Source of the DNA: Bernardetiaceae bacterium
GTDB taxonomy: Bacteria > Bacteroidota > Bacteroidia > Cytophagales > Thermoflexibacteraceae
NCBI GenBank assembly: GCA_025454895.1
Contig: JALONO010000037.1
Span: 1-55,074 of the forward strand
DNA length: 55,074 nucleotides
Reading direction: 5' to 3'
This document shows, one piece after another, positions 26,886 to 35,997 of the stretch. The notes under the pieces were generated by a model. The model worked only from the letters and a program-made list of their open reading frames with translations. It did not search any database and was not told the origin of the DNA. The position numbers and the translations under genes are program-made. Position 1 is the first letter of the stretch. Each line of letters starts with the position of its first letter.

Positions 26886-27184
26886 AAAAGCCCCCAACCA
26901 CCTTTGCGTCTCCGCGCCTTTGCGAGAAACCCTTTTGAACAGACCCCCGAGTATATTTTGACGGAGGCAAAAAGCCCCCAACCACCTTTGCGTCTCCGCG
27001 CCTTTGCGAGAAACCCTTTTGAACAGACCCCCGAGTATATTTTGACGCAGGCAAAAAGCCCCAACCACCTTTGCGTCTCCGCGCCTTAGCGAGAACCCCT
27101 TTTTACCGACCCCCAAGTGTATTATGACGCAGTCAAAAGCCCCCAACCACCTTTGCGTCTCCGCGCCTCAGTGAGAAACCCTTG
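26886..27184 (+). repeat. 84-bp tandem repeat upstream of recA
   Basis: Three nearly identical 84/84/81-bp units and a partial fourth. Each unit opens AAAAGCCCCCAACCACC, then TTTGCGTCTCCGCGCC and GCGAGAAACCC, and closes near GTATATTTTGACG. Read on the minus strand it gives a repeated pseudo-peptide with SRKGAETQRW. The units are far too long and contiguous to be CRISPR. Confidence 0.9.
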
Positions 27185-27210
27185 ACCTCTCAAAAAATTA
27201 TTTATTGATA

Positions 27211-27243
27211 TTTGAAATATTAATTGAAAATACATTTACTTTG
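27211..27243 (+). promoter_or_regulatory. Likely recA promoter
   Basis: TTTG at 27211-27214 and TTACTTTG at 27236-27243 (one mismatch to TAnnTTTG) are 21 bp apart. The predicted leader is about 80 nt. I see no obvious LexA-type palindrome. Confidence 0.5.
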
Positions 27244-27328
27244 CCCTGCCTGCCCGAACCAAGTTTTTGCCTAAATTCCGGCCGGAAATCCATCTTATTC
27301 GTAACCACCCTCTTTTATTTAAATTTAT

Positions 27329-28390
27329 ATGGCAGCGGAAGACAAAGAAAAACTGGAAAAACTCAAAATGCTGGAGTTGACCTTGGCCAAACTAGACAAA
27401 ACCTATGGCAAAGGCACCGTAATGCGGCTCAACGACGATAAAATCGGCGACATCCCGTATATCTCCACTGGCTCGCTTACGTTGGACATCGCCCTGGGCA
27501 TCGGCGGGGTGCCCCGGGGCCGGGTGGTGGAAATCTACGGCCCGGAGTCTTCTGGTAAAACCACCTTGGCGTTGCACTGCGTGGCCGAAGCCCAAAAACT
27601 GGGCGGCCTAGCCGCGTTTGTGGACGCTGAGCACGCCTTTGATAAAATTTACGCCGAAAAACTGGGCGTGGACTTGGACAACCTGCTGGTGTCTCAGCCC
27701 GACAGTGGCGAGCAGGCCCTCGAGATCACTGAGCAGCTCATCCGCTCCGGGGCGATTGACATTATCGTGATCGACTCGGTGGCCGCTTTGGTGCCCAAGG
27801 CCGAGCTCGAGGGCGAAATGGGCGACAGCAAAGTGGGCTTGCAGGCCCGGCTCATGAGCCAGGCCCTCCGCAAACTGACCGGGGCCATTAGCAAAACGAG
27901 CTGTTGCTGCATCTTCATCAACCAATTACGCGAAAAAATCGGGGTGATGTTCGGCAACCCGGAAACCACCACTGGCGGCAACGCCCTCAAGTATTACGCT
28001 TCGGTGCGGCTCGACATCCGCCGCATTGGGGCCATTAAAGAAGGGGCCGACAGCGTGGTGGGCAACCGCACGCGGGTAAAAGTGCAGAAAAACAAGGTGG
28101 CCCCGCCGTTTAAGCAAGCCGAATTCGACATCATGTATGGCGAGGGCGTGTCCAAAACGGGCGAGATCATCGACCTGGCCGCCGAGCTGGAAATCGTAAA
28201 AAAATCGGGATCGTGGTTTAGCTACAACAATAACAAGCTGGGCCAAGGCCGCGACGCGGTGAAGCAACTCCTGGCCGATAACCCAGAGCTAGCCGACGAA
28301 CTGGAGGCGAAGATCCGGGCCAGGGCCAAAGCCGCCAGCGAGGGCAACCCCAAAGCCACGCCCGCAATGGCCGGAGCGGATGGCGAGTAA
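27329..28390 (+). CDS. recA: Recombinase RecA
   Basis: A 353-residue DNA strand-exchange ATPase. The Walker A loop GPESSGKT is at residues 71-78, with [15 protein letters not shown] as Walker B and loop L1 and [14 protein letters not shown] as loop L2. The C-terminus is acidic-to-basic with an Ala/Lys-rich tail. A run of three Cys ([11 protein letters not shown]) in the core strand is unusual but buried and unlikely to matter. Monocistronic, with its own promoter and strong terminator. Confidence 0.98.
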   Translation: MAAEDKEKLEKLKMLELTLAKLDKTYGKGTVMRLNDDKIGDIPYISTGSLTLDIALGIGGVPRGRVVEIYGPESSGKTTLALHCVAEAQKLGGLAAFVDAEHAFDKIYAEKLGVDLDNLLVSQPDSGEQALEITEQLIRSGAIDIIVIDSVAALVPKAELEGEMGDSKVGLQARLMSQALRKLTGAISKTSCCCIFINQLREKIGVMFGNPETTTGGNALKYYASVRLDIRRIGAIKEGADSVVGNRTRVKVQKNKVAPPFKQAEFDIMYGEGVSKTGEIIDLAAELEIVKKSGSWFSYNNNKLGQGRDAVKQLLADNPELADELEAKIRARAKAASEGNPKATPAMAGADGE

Positions 28391-28526
28391 ACGTGAAGCC
28401 CTGGGTTGGTCAATAAAAGTAGGGTAATAGAATTTTTGTAAAATTATTTTCTATTTACCTAAAATCAACTGTTTGTAAAGTTTTAGTTTAGTAAGACCCC
28501 GATTTTTCTCTTACCAATCGGGCTAA

Positions 28527-28562
28527 CCCTTCAAGAGGCTTGATCTCTTGAAGGGTTTTTTC
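28527..28562 (+). terminator. Rho-independent terminator of recA
   Basis: An 11-bp perfect stem (28527-28537 with 28545-28555), a 7-nt loop, then TTTTTTT. It lies about 140 bp past the stop. Confidence 0.9.
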
Positions 28563-28582
28563 TTTAACTGTCCGGGGCGGTT

Positions 28583-28826
28583 AGCCGCTGGCCGGGCGGG
28601 GCGCAACGGCTACTTAAATTGGAAAACCCAACCCAATAAGCTAATCATCAGACCATTGCAATTTTTTTCCATTGACCCGCATCGGTTGGCGGCCCGGCCG
28701 CGTTATTTAATTAATCCGGGAAAGCCCCGGCGTTTTTTCACCAACCAACCATTTGTAACATGAAGCTATGGCGCGATTTGAAACTACTGGCCCTGGGCGC
28801 GGGCCTGCTGGCCCTGGACGGCTGCC
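28583..28826 (+). repeat. Duplicated leader/signal-peptide cassette, copy 1
   Basis: This 244-bp block is nearly identical to 29267-29511, with only a few differences including one T in a T run. It covers the upstream region, a terminator-like hairpin, the start codon and the whole lipoprotein signal up to the lipobox Cys, where identity stops abruptly. Confidence 0.92.
28716..28738 (+). promoter_or_regulatory. Attenuator-like hairpin in leader, copy 1
   Basis: CCGGG (28716-28720) pairs with CCCGG (28726-28730), followed by CGTTTTTT, 21 bp before the start codon. The shape is that of a short intrinsic terminator placed inside a 5' leader. Confidence 0.45.
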
Positions 28827-29248
28827 GACCTAAAGACGACTGGGGCCAAACCGATACCCTCGTCGGGTTTTACGCGGCCGTGGTGGCCGTGGAGCCGGCG
28901 TGCGGCGAGTTCGGCTCGGTGGTGTTCGCGGTAAGCAAGGCATATGGCAACAGGCCCCCCTGGGATGGGATACTGCCCGACGACCATGTTCGCACCGTGG
29001 CGGGCCAGTACGGGGGGCGGGCCTACGGGCACTTGGTACGCATCGAGTTCCGGGAGCCGAACAGGCCCAACAGCGACCGCGACTCGTACCTCCGGGTCGG
29101 GGTGGGGGCCTGTGTCCAACTCAGTCCCCGGCGGGGGTAAAGGCCCCGCCTGCCCTGCGCCAACGACGACATCCCGGTCTATGCCTCGGGTTATGGGGCC
29201 ATCTCGCCCGACCCGGCCCAGTGCGCGGGCGTAACCGACCGCCGGTGA
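28760..29248 (+). pseudogene. Twin lipoprotein A, with in-frame stop
   Basis: Lipoprotein signal MKLWRDLKLLALGAGLLALD ending in GC (Cys22). The reading stops at TAA 29138-29140 after 126 residues. The same frame continues past the stop for 36 codons to a TGA at 29246, encoding CANDDIPVYASGYG, which aligns with CVRDQVPVYWFFDSG in the twin gene. Other shared blocks are QYGGRAYGHLVRIE against EYGGRYYPSLLRLR, and GVGACVQL against AVGACGRL. The intact protein would be about 162 residues. No known family is recognised. Either a truncated functional protein or a nonsense-mutated one. Confidence 0.75.
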
Positions 29249-29266
29249 GTTTTTACTTAAGTTCTA

Positions 29267-29511
29267 AGCCGCTGGCCGGGCGGGGCGCAACGGCTACTTA
29301 AATTGGAAAACCCAACCCAATAAGCTAATCATCAGACCATTGCAATTTTTTTTCCATTGACCCGCATCGGTTGGCGGCCCGGCCGCGTTATTTAATTAAG
29401 CCGGGAAAGCCCCGGCGTTTTTTCACCAACCAACCATTTGTAACATGAAGCTATGGCGCGATTTGAAATTACTGGCCCTGGGCACGGGCCTGCTGGCCCT
29501 GGACGGCTGCC
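29267..29511 (+). repeat. Duplicated leader/signal-peptide cassette, copy 2
   Basis: The second copy of the block at 28583-28826, offset by 684-685 bp. It fills the gap between the two twin genes and the first 67 bases of the second. Confidence 0.92.
29401..29423 (+). promoter_or_regulatory. Attenuator-like hairpin in leader, copy 2
   Basis: The same CCGGG/CCCGG stem and CGTTTTTT tail as in copy 1, again 21 bp before the start codon. Confidence 0.45.
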
Positions 29512-29891
29512 AAGACCGGATGAGCGACGCGACCGATGACAGGAAGGCATCGATCATAGGAAAGATCATCGCCTGGGAACAGTGCCAGGAGTATGGCTAC
29601 CTGGTGGTGGCAGTTACCGAATTGCCCTATTACGGCCCCCCCAAGGAAAGTTGGCGGGTGGTGGGCGGCGAATACGGCGGACGGTATTACCCTTCGCTCC
29701 TCCGCTTGCGGAGCCGTGATCCTCTTAGACCCGACAATGAAAGGACGGCCGTTGGGGCCTGCGGAAGATTGGTTTTTGAGCGGGAACCGCTATCCCAGCC
29801 CTGCGTCCGTGACCAAGTCCCGGTCTATTGGTTTTTCGACTCTGGCGCACAGCCCGGACCCGGTTGTTCAAACATTTTGGACCGGAAATAA
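29445..29891 (+). CDS. Twin lipoprotein B
   Basis: A 148-residue lipoprotein of unknown family with the same signal as its twin (lipobox Cys22 in LDGC). The mature part is only distantly similar to that of twin A, but cysteines at the AVGACG, QPCVRD and GPGCSN positions match cysteines in twin A and probably form disulfides. It lies 34 bp upstream of the T9SS protease gene and may be co-transcribed with it. A small secreted partner or inhibitor of the protease is conceivable but unsupported. Confidence 0.75.
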   Translation: MKLWRDLKLLALGTGLLALDGCQDRMSDATDDRKASIIGKIIAWEQCQEYGYLVVAVTELPYYGPPKESWRVVGGEYGGRYYPSLLRLRSRDPLRPDNERTAVGACGRLVFEREPLSQPCVRDQVPVYWFFDSGAQPGPGCSNILDRK

Positions 29892-29925
29892 TTGATCACA
29901 TACTTTCAACAAAACCACAATTAAA

Positions 29926-31763
29926 ATGATAAAGTATCCTTCCTCTGTTCTATTTGCCGGACTGGTCTTTTCTTCTGCTGTCGGACTTCATACTTTCTCG
30001 GCCACAGCCCAAGAGGGTGATCAGGTGCAAACCTGTAACGCCAGCATCCTCTGTCAGCCCAACTATTTGCCCCAAGGGCAAACCGTGGTGCGACTCAGCT
30101 TTTTTGGTCTGGGCGGTACGGGCGTGTTGCTCCGTAATCCCAATCCCAGCGGCAATCCTTTCGTGCTCACGGCCTTTCACGTGCTGGATAATAACGGAAA
30201 TGGTTTGCTCGACCCGGACGAGATAGCCACGATATCCGACTCGAACCCGAACACATCAAATTCACTTGTTGTATTTGAGGACCGCAGTCTTTGCGGGGCC
30301 GCTAGTGTGGCAGGGCCGGGTGCTCGCCCAGCCGCTTACCTATTTGGGGCGACGGTGCGGGCCGCCGTCGAACGTATGATTTTGCTTTGCTCGAGCTGCG
30401 CGCCCCGGCCCCGTTCACGGCCAGTTACGCCACCCTGCGGTTTACCCGCAACCAGCAAGGTAGTTCGTTTACCATCCACCATCCTCGAGGCACTACCCAA
30501 CGCATCGCTTTTGGCAACAACACCAACAACCCGGCCACGGGCGGCGATTTTTTGGTAACTTTCAACGATGGCCGGGTGGCACCAATTTCTTCGGGCTGCC
30601 CGTTATTCAACCAAAACCGGGAGGTTTATAGCCTTCTTAAAAGAGGCCCCACCGCTTGTAACGAGCCTTGCCAACCAGGTGCGTTGTTTTGTGGCAATTC
30701 TGAGTTCGTGCCGGTCATCGATGCCTGGTACGGCTCCGCCTTGGCTGGCGATCCCGGGGCCATCAGCAGCCTAGGGGCCTGGCTTAATGGCAGCGGGGGC
30801 CAAGGAGTACCTGGGCTACCCCCGGCCACCTATCCTGGTGGCATCCCCTCCCGGCTCACCGGGCCGGACGTGGTTTGCGGCCCCAGTTGGTACAGCTTGC
30901 CGGAGTACCCGAACGGGCTGCCCGCCGGGCTGCCGCTCACCTGGGAGCTATCCGGCAACCTGCGCGAGGTGGGCCGCACCGCCAACGGCATTTTGGTGGA
31001 GCCCAACTTTAACAGCAGCCAGGCCGGGGGGCCGGGCTTTGTAACGGCGGCGGTGCTCAACCCGGCCGTTTCCCCGCTGGCCTTCCAAACCAGCCGCTCG
31101 CGCCGCGATCTGCAAGTGGGCACGCCCGCCAATACGGGCATCACCCTCACCAACCAAACCAACGGCACCTCGTTCACGGTGGGGCAGGGCGGCAACCTGG
31201 TGCTGTGCGCCAACCGGCAAAACATTTTGCTGGCCAGCTACAACCAGCCGGGCGGCGTAACGGGCGGCTCGTGGCAGTTCCCCGCCGACTGGCAGGTGTC
31301 CCCGGTGTCGGGCAGCAACTCGGCCAGTGTTTGGCCCTTGGGGGGCAGCACGGGCAATATCGTGTATTTCCCCGGCAATGTTTGCGGGCAGGCCACCATC
31401 CCCGCAGTGGTTCCGGCCACGGTGCTGTTCTCGGGCGGGCCGTGCGGGTTCGGCGGTTGGGGCGTCGGCCGCCTGTCGGTTTGGCCCAACCCGGCCACCG
31501 AGACCGTAACGGTGGAGCTGCCCGCCGCCGGGCGCGGCCCGGCCACGGCTACCGCTGGCCAAGGGGGACCCACCGGCCTGCAACTGTACTCGGCCATGGG
31601 CCAGTTGGTGCGCTCGCAGCCTTGGCCCGCCGGGCTGGCCAGCACCAGCGTGGACCTGCGCGGGCTGCTCCCGGGCGTGTACGTGCTGCACGTAACCTTC
31701 CCCGACCGGGTGGAGGTGCGGCGGATCGTGGTGGACCAGCCCACCAATAGCTTGAGCAATTGA
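29926..31763 (+). pseudogene. Trypsin-like protease with T9SS sorting domain, frameshifted
   Basis: The gene reads in two frames. Frame one starts at the ATG at 29926, has a Sec signal (ending ATAQ) and a chymotrypsin-fold start, LGGTGVLLRN and VLTAFHVLD (catalytic His). Frame two begins just before YDFALLELRAP (catalytic Asp) at about 30375 and runs to 31763 with HHPRGTTQRI and SSGCPLFNQN (catalytic Ser, with Cys where a second Gly or Ser is usual). It ends in a T9SS sorting domain (SVWPNPATETVTVELP and PGVYVLHVTF). The shift is placed at about 30366-30376 and needs only a 1-2 base indel. If intact, this is a roughly 610-residue secreted lysyl-endopeptidase-like protease. Confidence 0.85.
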
Positions 31764-31813
31764 GGTAAATGGAGGATTTTGCTTGATTTTGAGTTGCTTA
31801 TCGGCCTAAGGCC

Positions 31814-31849
31814 AACCCGCCAAGCGTTTACAAATGCTTGGCGGGTTTT
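31814..31849 (+). terminator. Rho-independent terminator after the protease
   Basis: A 12-bp perfect stem (31814-31825 with 31836-31847), a 10-nt loop, then TTTT. Confidence 0.85.
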
Positions 31850-31969
31850 CGTTTGAGGTGCCCCGCCGCCCGCAAACGCCCATGCCCGGCTGGAAATGCC
31901 CCTTAAATGCAGTTGGTTTGTGGTGAAAAACCATTAAGTAGCCCTTCGCGGCCGCTGCCCCGCCCCATC

Positions 31970-32980
31970 ATGAACTTTGCCGAACGCCTGGAAGCCCTGG
32001 CCCGCCTGGGCGAGCACTTAGCCCAACTGCCCCAGGCCGAACTGGAACCACTGGCTAGCCAAGCTTATTTGCACAACCATTGGTTTACCCGCCCCAATGT
32101 GGAACTGGCCCTGGCCGGGGTGGCCCATCTGTTGGCCCGTGCCCCCTTGCAGGCCTGGGCCAGCGAATACGCGCCCCTCGCCAGCGGCCGCCCGGCCCGG
32201 CGGGTGGGCCTGGTGCTAGCGGGCAACCTGCCCCTCGTGGGCGCGCACGACCTCATTTGCGGCTGGCTCAGCGGCCACCACTTGTTGGTAAAGCCCAGCA
32301 GCCAAGACCCCGTGCTGCCCCGCCAGTTGTACCAATGGCTGCTGGCCATCGAGCCGCGCTTTGCCGGGCAGCTCACCTGGGTGGAGCGGCTGGAAAAGCC
32401 CGAGGCGGTAATCGCCACCGGCGGCGACAACACGGCCCGCTATTTCGACTATTATTTTGGCAAATACCCGCACATTATCCGGCGTAACCGTACCTCGGTG
32501 GCGGTGCTCAACGGCCACGAAACCCCCGCCCAACTAGCCGCCCTGGGCCAAGATGTGCTCCAGTATTTTGGGCTGGGTTGCCGCAGTGTGGCCAAGTTGT
32601 ACGTGCCCGAGGGGTACGATTTTGCCCCGTTTTACGAGGCCCTGGCCCCGTTAGAGGAGTCGGTGGCCCAGCATTCTAAATACGTGAACAATTACGACTA
32701 CAATAAATCTATTTACCTGGTTAACCGGGCCGAGCACCTCGACAACGGTTTTTTATTGCTCAAGCCCGATGCGCAATTGGTGTCGCCCGTGGCCGTGCTG
32801 TACTACCAAACCTACCGCCAACCCGCTGAGTGGCAGGCCGCTTTGGCCGAGTTGGCCTCTAAAATCCAGTGCAAAGTGGGGGCCGCTCCGGGCTTGGTGC
32901 CGTTTGGGCAGGCCCAGTGCCCCGGCATCGGTGATTACGCCGATGGGGCCGATACCATGCAATTTTTATTGGCATTATAA
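31970..32980 (+). CDS. Acyl-CoA reductase, LuxC-like
   Basis: A 336-residue protein of the LuxC/acyl-CoA reductase group in the aldehyde dehydrogenase superfamily, reducing acyl-CoA or acyl-protein to aldehyde with NADPH. The ATG at 31970 (MNFAERLEAL) is preferred over a reading from 31907. Features: GLVLAGNLPLVGAHDLICGW, LLVKPSSQDP, VIATGGDNTARYF (cofactor region) and the active-site Cys in YFGLGCRSVAKLYVP. This short Bacteroidota version is common near ferredoxin genes; none is seen here. Confidence 0.85.
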   Translation: MNFAERLEALARLGEHLAQLPQAELEPLASQAYLHNHWFTRPNVELALAGVAHLLARAPLQAWASEYAPLASGRPARRVGLVLAGNLPLVGAHDLICGWLSGHHLLVKPSSQDPVLPRQLYQWLLAIEPRFAGQLTWVERLEKPEAVIATGGDNTARYFDYYFGKYPHIIRRNRTSVAVLNGHETPAQLAALGQDVLQYFGLGCRSVAKLYVPEGYDFAPFYEALAPLEESVAQHSKYVNNYDYNKSIYLVNRAEHLDNGFLLLKPDAQLVSPVAVLYYQTYRQPAEWQAALAELASKIQCKVGAAPGLVPFGQAQCPGIGDYADGADTMQFLLAL

Positions 32981-33035
32981 GTTTACCCTTGTTTTGTCCT
33001 ATTTTCGTGTTTGAAAGAGATCAAGCCGTTTCCGC

Positions 33036-34622
33036 ATGGTTAAACCTTGGCGCACCTTACTGTTGCTATTTTACATAGGCTGCTTGGTGGCCGTGGTGGC
33101 GGTAATGTCGCCGGGCGAGCTTGCCCTGGGCACCGAAACGGCCCTCAAAATCCCCACCGTTACTGATCTGTTTCCCAGCCCGGAGGCCGACACCACCGGC
33201 CCGGTGGACATGAGCCGCTTCGAGGCCATTGCCAAGCGGCTGGAACAAGAAGGCCAAGGCGGGGCCACCACCGACCCGGCCGACTCCCTGCCCACTCCCT
33301 CTGACTCCCAGCCCAAGCCCAACCTGCTGGGCACCGAACCACCCCCCGACAACGATAGCCTGATCCGCCGCCGGTTCGGGGTGGATACCAGCCTGGCCGA
33401 GAAGTCGGAACAAATCGGCGAGCCGCAGCTCACCATCCAATACCCCGACAGCCTTAGCCCGGCTAACCTGGACCGGTTTTTTGGTTCGTTGCAAAACATT
33501 GCCCAGCAACGCAGCCTGGTGCGGATCGTCCATTACGGCGACTCGCAAATCGAGGGCGACCGGATCAGCGAGTTTTTGCGTTCCCGGTTGCAACGGCGTT
33601 TCGGGGGCTGCGGCGTGGGCATGGTGCCACTGCTGGAGCGGCAAACCTCCCGCACCACCCTTCGCACCGAAAACGGGCCTAATTGGGCCAAGTTGGCCGC
33701 TTACGGCAACGATAACAAACCCAACCGGGCCGGCCGTTACGGCCCTTTGGTAACCGCTTACCGGTTTAGTCCGCCCACATTGCCCAGCCAAACGCCCCAG
33801 AACTACCGCTCGTGGGTGCGCTACCGCAGCACCAATTACAGCACCGAGCCAGAAAACTGGACCCAAATCCAGAATGTGAAAATCCTCTATTCGTCGCCTT
33901 ATGGGCCGGTAAAAGCCAGTGTGCAAGTGGATAACGACAGCCTCCCGCTGGCCCGTACGCTCGAGCGCGCGCCCGGGCTAAACCTGGCCCAGCAACCCGT
34001 AACGGCCAATTTCCAAAAACTGCTGCTCAAGCTCGAGGGGCCGGAGGGGGCCGAGTTCTACAGCGTGGCCCTCGACTGCAACGAGGGCGTGGCCGTTGAC
34101 AACGTGCCCATGCGCGGCAGTGCGGGCATCGAGTTTACCAAAACCAACATCGATTACCTGCGCCAACAATTGCGCGCGTTGAATGTAAAATTGGTGATTT
34201 TGCAATTTGGGGTCAACGTGGTGCCCGGCATGGTAAAAGACTACACTTTTTACGAAAACCTCCTCTACAAACAACTACTTCATTTTAAGGCGGCCGCCCC
34301 CGAGTTGGATATTTTGGTGGTGGGCGTGTCGGACATGGCCCGGCGTTCGGGCACTGGTTACGCCTCGTACCCCAATGTGCCGCGCATCCGCGATGCCCAG
34401 CGGCGGGCCGCTTTCCGGGCCGGGTGCGCGTTTTGGGACCTCTACTCGGCCATGGGCGGCCCTAACTCCATGGTGGCCTGGGTAAAGCAAAGCCCGCCCT
34501 TGGCCGGCCGCGATTACACTCATTTCAATCCCCGAGGTGCCCGCGTGGTGGGCGAAATGCTCTACGAAGCCTTGATGAAAGACTATGAAAATTACCGCCA
34601 GCGCAATCGGGTAACCCAATAA
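33036..34622 (+). CDS. SGNH/GDSL hydrolase, first of a pair
   Basis: A 528-residue membrane-anchored esterase. An N-terminal helix (residues 7-24) is followed by a Pro/Asp-rich linker to about 130 and an SGNH domain: block I IVHYGDSQIEGD (nucleophile Ser170), block III-like LQFGVNVVPG and block V DYTHFNPRG (Asp493, His496). A beta-rich insert lies between them. Related Bacteroidota proteins come as two SGNH genes next to an MBOAT acyltransferase for O-acetylation of peptidoglycan or polysaccharide. The MBOAT is absent here. It lies 22 bp before the second SGNH gene. Confidence 0.88.
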   Translation: MVKPWRTLLLLFYIGCLVAVVAVMSPGELALGTETALKIPTVTDLFPSPEADTTGPVDMSRFEAIAKRLEQEGQGGATTDPADSLPTPSDSQPKPNLLGTEPPPDNDSLIRRRFGVDTSLAEKSEQIGEPQLTIQYPDSLSPANLDRFFGSLQNIAQQRSLVRIVHYGDSQIEGDRISEFLRSRLQRRFGGCGVGMVPLLERQTSRTTLRTENGPNWAKLAAYGNDNKPNRAGRYGPLVTAYRFSPPTLPSQTPQNYRSWVRYRSTNYSTEPENWTQIQNVKILYSSPYGPVKASVQVDNDSLPLARTLERAPGLNLAQQPVTANFQKLLLKLEGPEGAEFYSVALDCNEGVAVDNVPMRGSAGIEFTKTNIDYLRQQLRALNVKLVILQFGVNVVPGMVKDYTFYENLLYKQLLHFKAAAPELDILVVGVSDMARRSGTGYASYPNVPRIRDAQRRAAFRAGCAFWDLYSAMGGPNSMVAWVKQSPPLAGRDYTHFNPRGARVVGEMLYEALMKDYENYRQRNRVTQ

Positions 34623-34644
34623 CCCTTAACCTCGCTACCCATAC

Positions 34645-35874
34645 ATGAAACCACTCGCCCAGATAACCCGCTGGATTTTGCTCGCTGCTTTATGGCTCGG
34701 CGGGGCTGCCCTGGCCAAAGCCCAGCCTTATGGTTTCATCAACTACCCTCAAAATCAAATTTACCAGCCCGAAGGCCGCAGCATGGGCCAATTTTTCGGG
34801 GCTTTGCGCGAACTGGAAACCGGCCGCAAGCGCAAGGTCAACATTGTCCACATTGGCGACTCGCACATCCAGGCCGACCATTTTTCGGGCCGGTTGCGCC
34901 AACTGCTGCAAGACTACCCCAAGTTTGGCAACGGGGGCCGGGGGTTCCTGTTCCCTTACACGGCCGCCAACACCAACAACCCCGACAATTACTCCGTTAC
35001 CTACACGGGCATTTGGGAAGGGGCCAAAAGCATTAAAAAAAGCGTGTACAGCCGCTGGGGCCTGGCGGCGGTCAACGCCATCACCCGCGACCCCCGGTCC
35101 ACCATCACCATCAACCCCAACCGCCACGATAGCGTGGTGTACGGCATCACCAAGGTCAAAATATTTTACCCGGTATTCGACAAAAGCTCGTTCAACGTGA
35201 GCTTGGTGGTAAACCCGCGCGACCTGGTTTCCAGCTACTTAAGCCGCGAGGGTTTTATCGAGTACGAGTTTAGCCGCCCGCAAGACCGGATCACCCTCCA
35301 ATTTAGCCGATCCGACTACCGGCAAAACCAGTTCATCCTCCAAGGCATTAGCTTGGAAAACGAGGACGCGGGCATTGTGTACAGCGCGGTGGGGATCAAC
35401 GGGGCCGAGGTGAACACTTATTTCCGCTGCGAGGACTTTGAACGCCACCTGCGGGCCCTCAAACCGGACCTGGTGGTGGTGTCGCTAGGCACCAACGATG
35501 CCCACGGCCATTTTGACAGCGAGCTGTTCAAAAGCAACTGCCGGTTTATGGTGAGCCAAGTGCGGCGGGCGGCCCCCAAAGCCTCGGTGCTGTTCACCAC
35601 CCCCGGCGACGACTACCTCTATGGACGGCACAATGCGAACATCCCCCAGGCCCGCGCCCGCCTGTACGAGGTGGCCGATGAACTAGGCACGGGCATTTGG
35701 GACTTTTTTGAGGTAATGGGCGGGCCTAAGTCGATCAACAGTTGGGTGGGCAGTAGCCTGGCCCACACCGACCGCGTCCACCTGTCCATCCGGGGCTACC
35801 GCCTCCAGGGCGAGCTATTTTTCGATGCCCTCATGCTGGGCTACAAACGCTATGTGGACAGCAAGCGGCAGTAG
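34645..35874 (+). CDS. SGNH/GDSL hydrolase, second of a pair
   Basis: A 409-residue periplasmic SGNH hydrolase with a Sec signal (ending ALAKAQ) and Ser73 in VHIGDSHIQADHF, then VVVSLGTNDAHGHF (block III) and DRVHLSIRGYRLQG (Asp376, His379). It has a beta insert like the upstream gene, and the two probably arose by tandem duplication and act on the same substrate. The target is likely an O-acyl group on cell-wall or capsular glycans, by family analogy. Confidence 0.88.
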   Translation: MKPLAQITRWILLAALWLGGAALAKAQPYGFINYPQNQIYQPEGRSMGQFFGALRELETGRKRKVNIVHIGDSHIQADHFSGRLRQLLQDYPKFGNGGRGFLFPYTAANTNNPDNYSVTYTGIWEGAKSIKKSVYSRWGLAAVNAITRDPRSTITINPNRHDSVVYGITKVKIFYPVFDKSSFNVSLVVNPRDLVSSYLSREGFIEYEFSRPQDRITLQFSRSDYRQNQFILQGISLENEDAGIVYSAVGINGAEVNTYFRCEDFERHLRALKPDLVVVSLGTNDAHGHFDSELFKSNCRFMVSQVRRAAPKASVLFTTPGDDYLYGRHNANIPQARARLYEVADELGTGIWDFFEVMGGPKSINSWVGSSLAHTDRVHLSIRGYRLQGELFFDALMLGYKRYVDSKRQ

Positions 35875-35997
35875 GGGTTTTTTGTTGCCCAGCCAATTTT
35901 TTGTGCGGCCAATTTTTTTGACCTTAATTCATAATATGCGATTTTCTTATCTAATAAAGAATTGTGGACTTCTTGTCCGGAGAGCAACCAGAGTCGT

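Noticed and set aside
26856-27146. 96-codon minus-strand frame with repeated SRKGAETQRW blocks
   Set aside because: It is simply the translation of the 84-bp tandem repeat and changes with unit number.
26886-27184. CRISPR array
   Set aside because: Units are 81-84 bp, contiguous and wholly repeated; there are no unique spacers and no cas genes.
29138-29140. Programmed stop read-through in twin lipoprotein A
   Set aside because: TAA is the poorest read-through stop, no recoding hairpin is visible, and the twin gene has a sense codon there.
30585-30620. Loss of the catalytic Ser in the T9SS protease because of Cys in SSGCP
   Set aside because: The nucleophile aligns with the Ser before Gly, which is present; only the following position differs.
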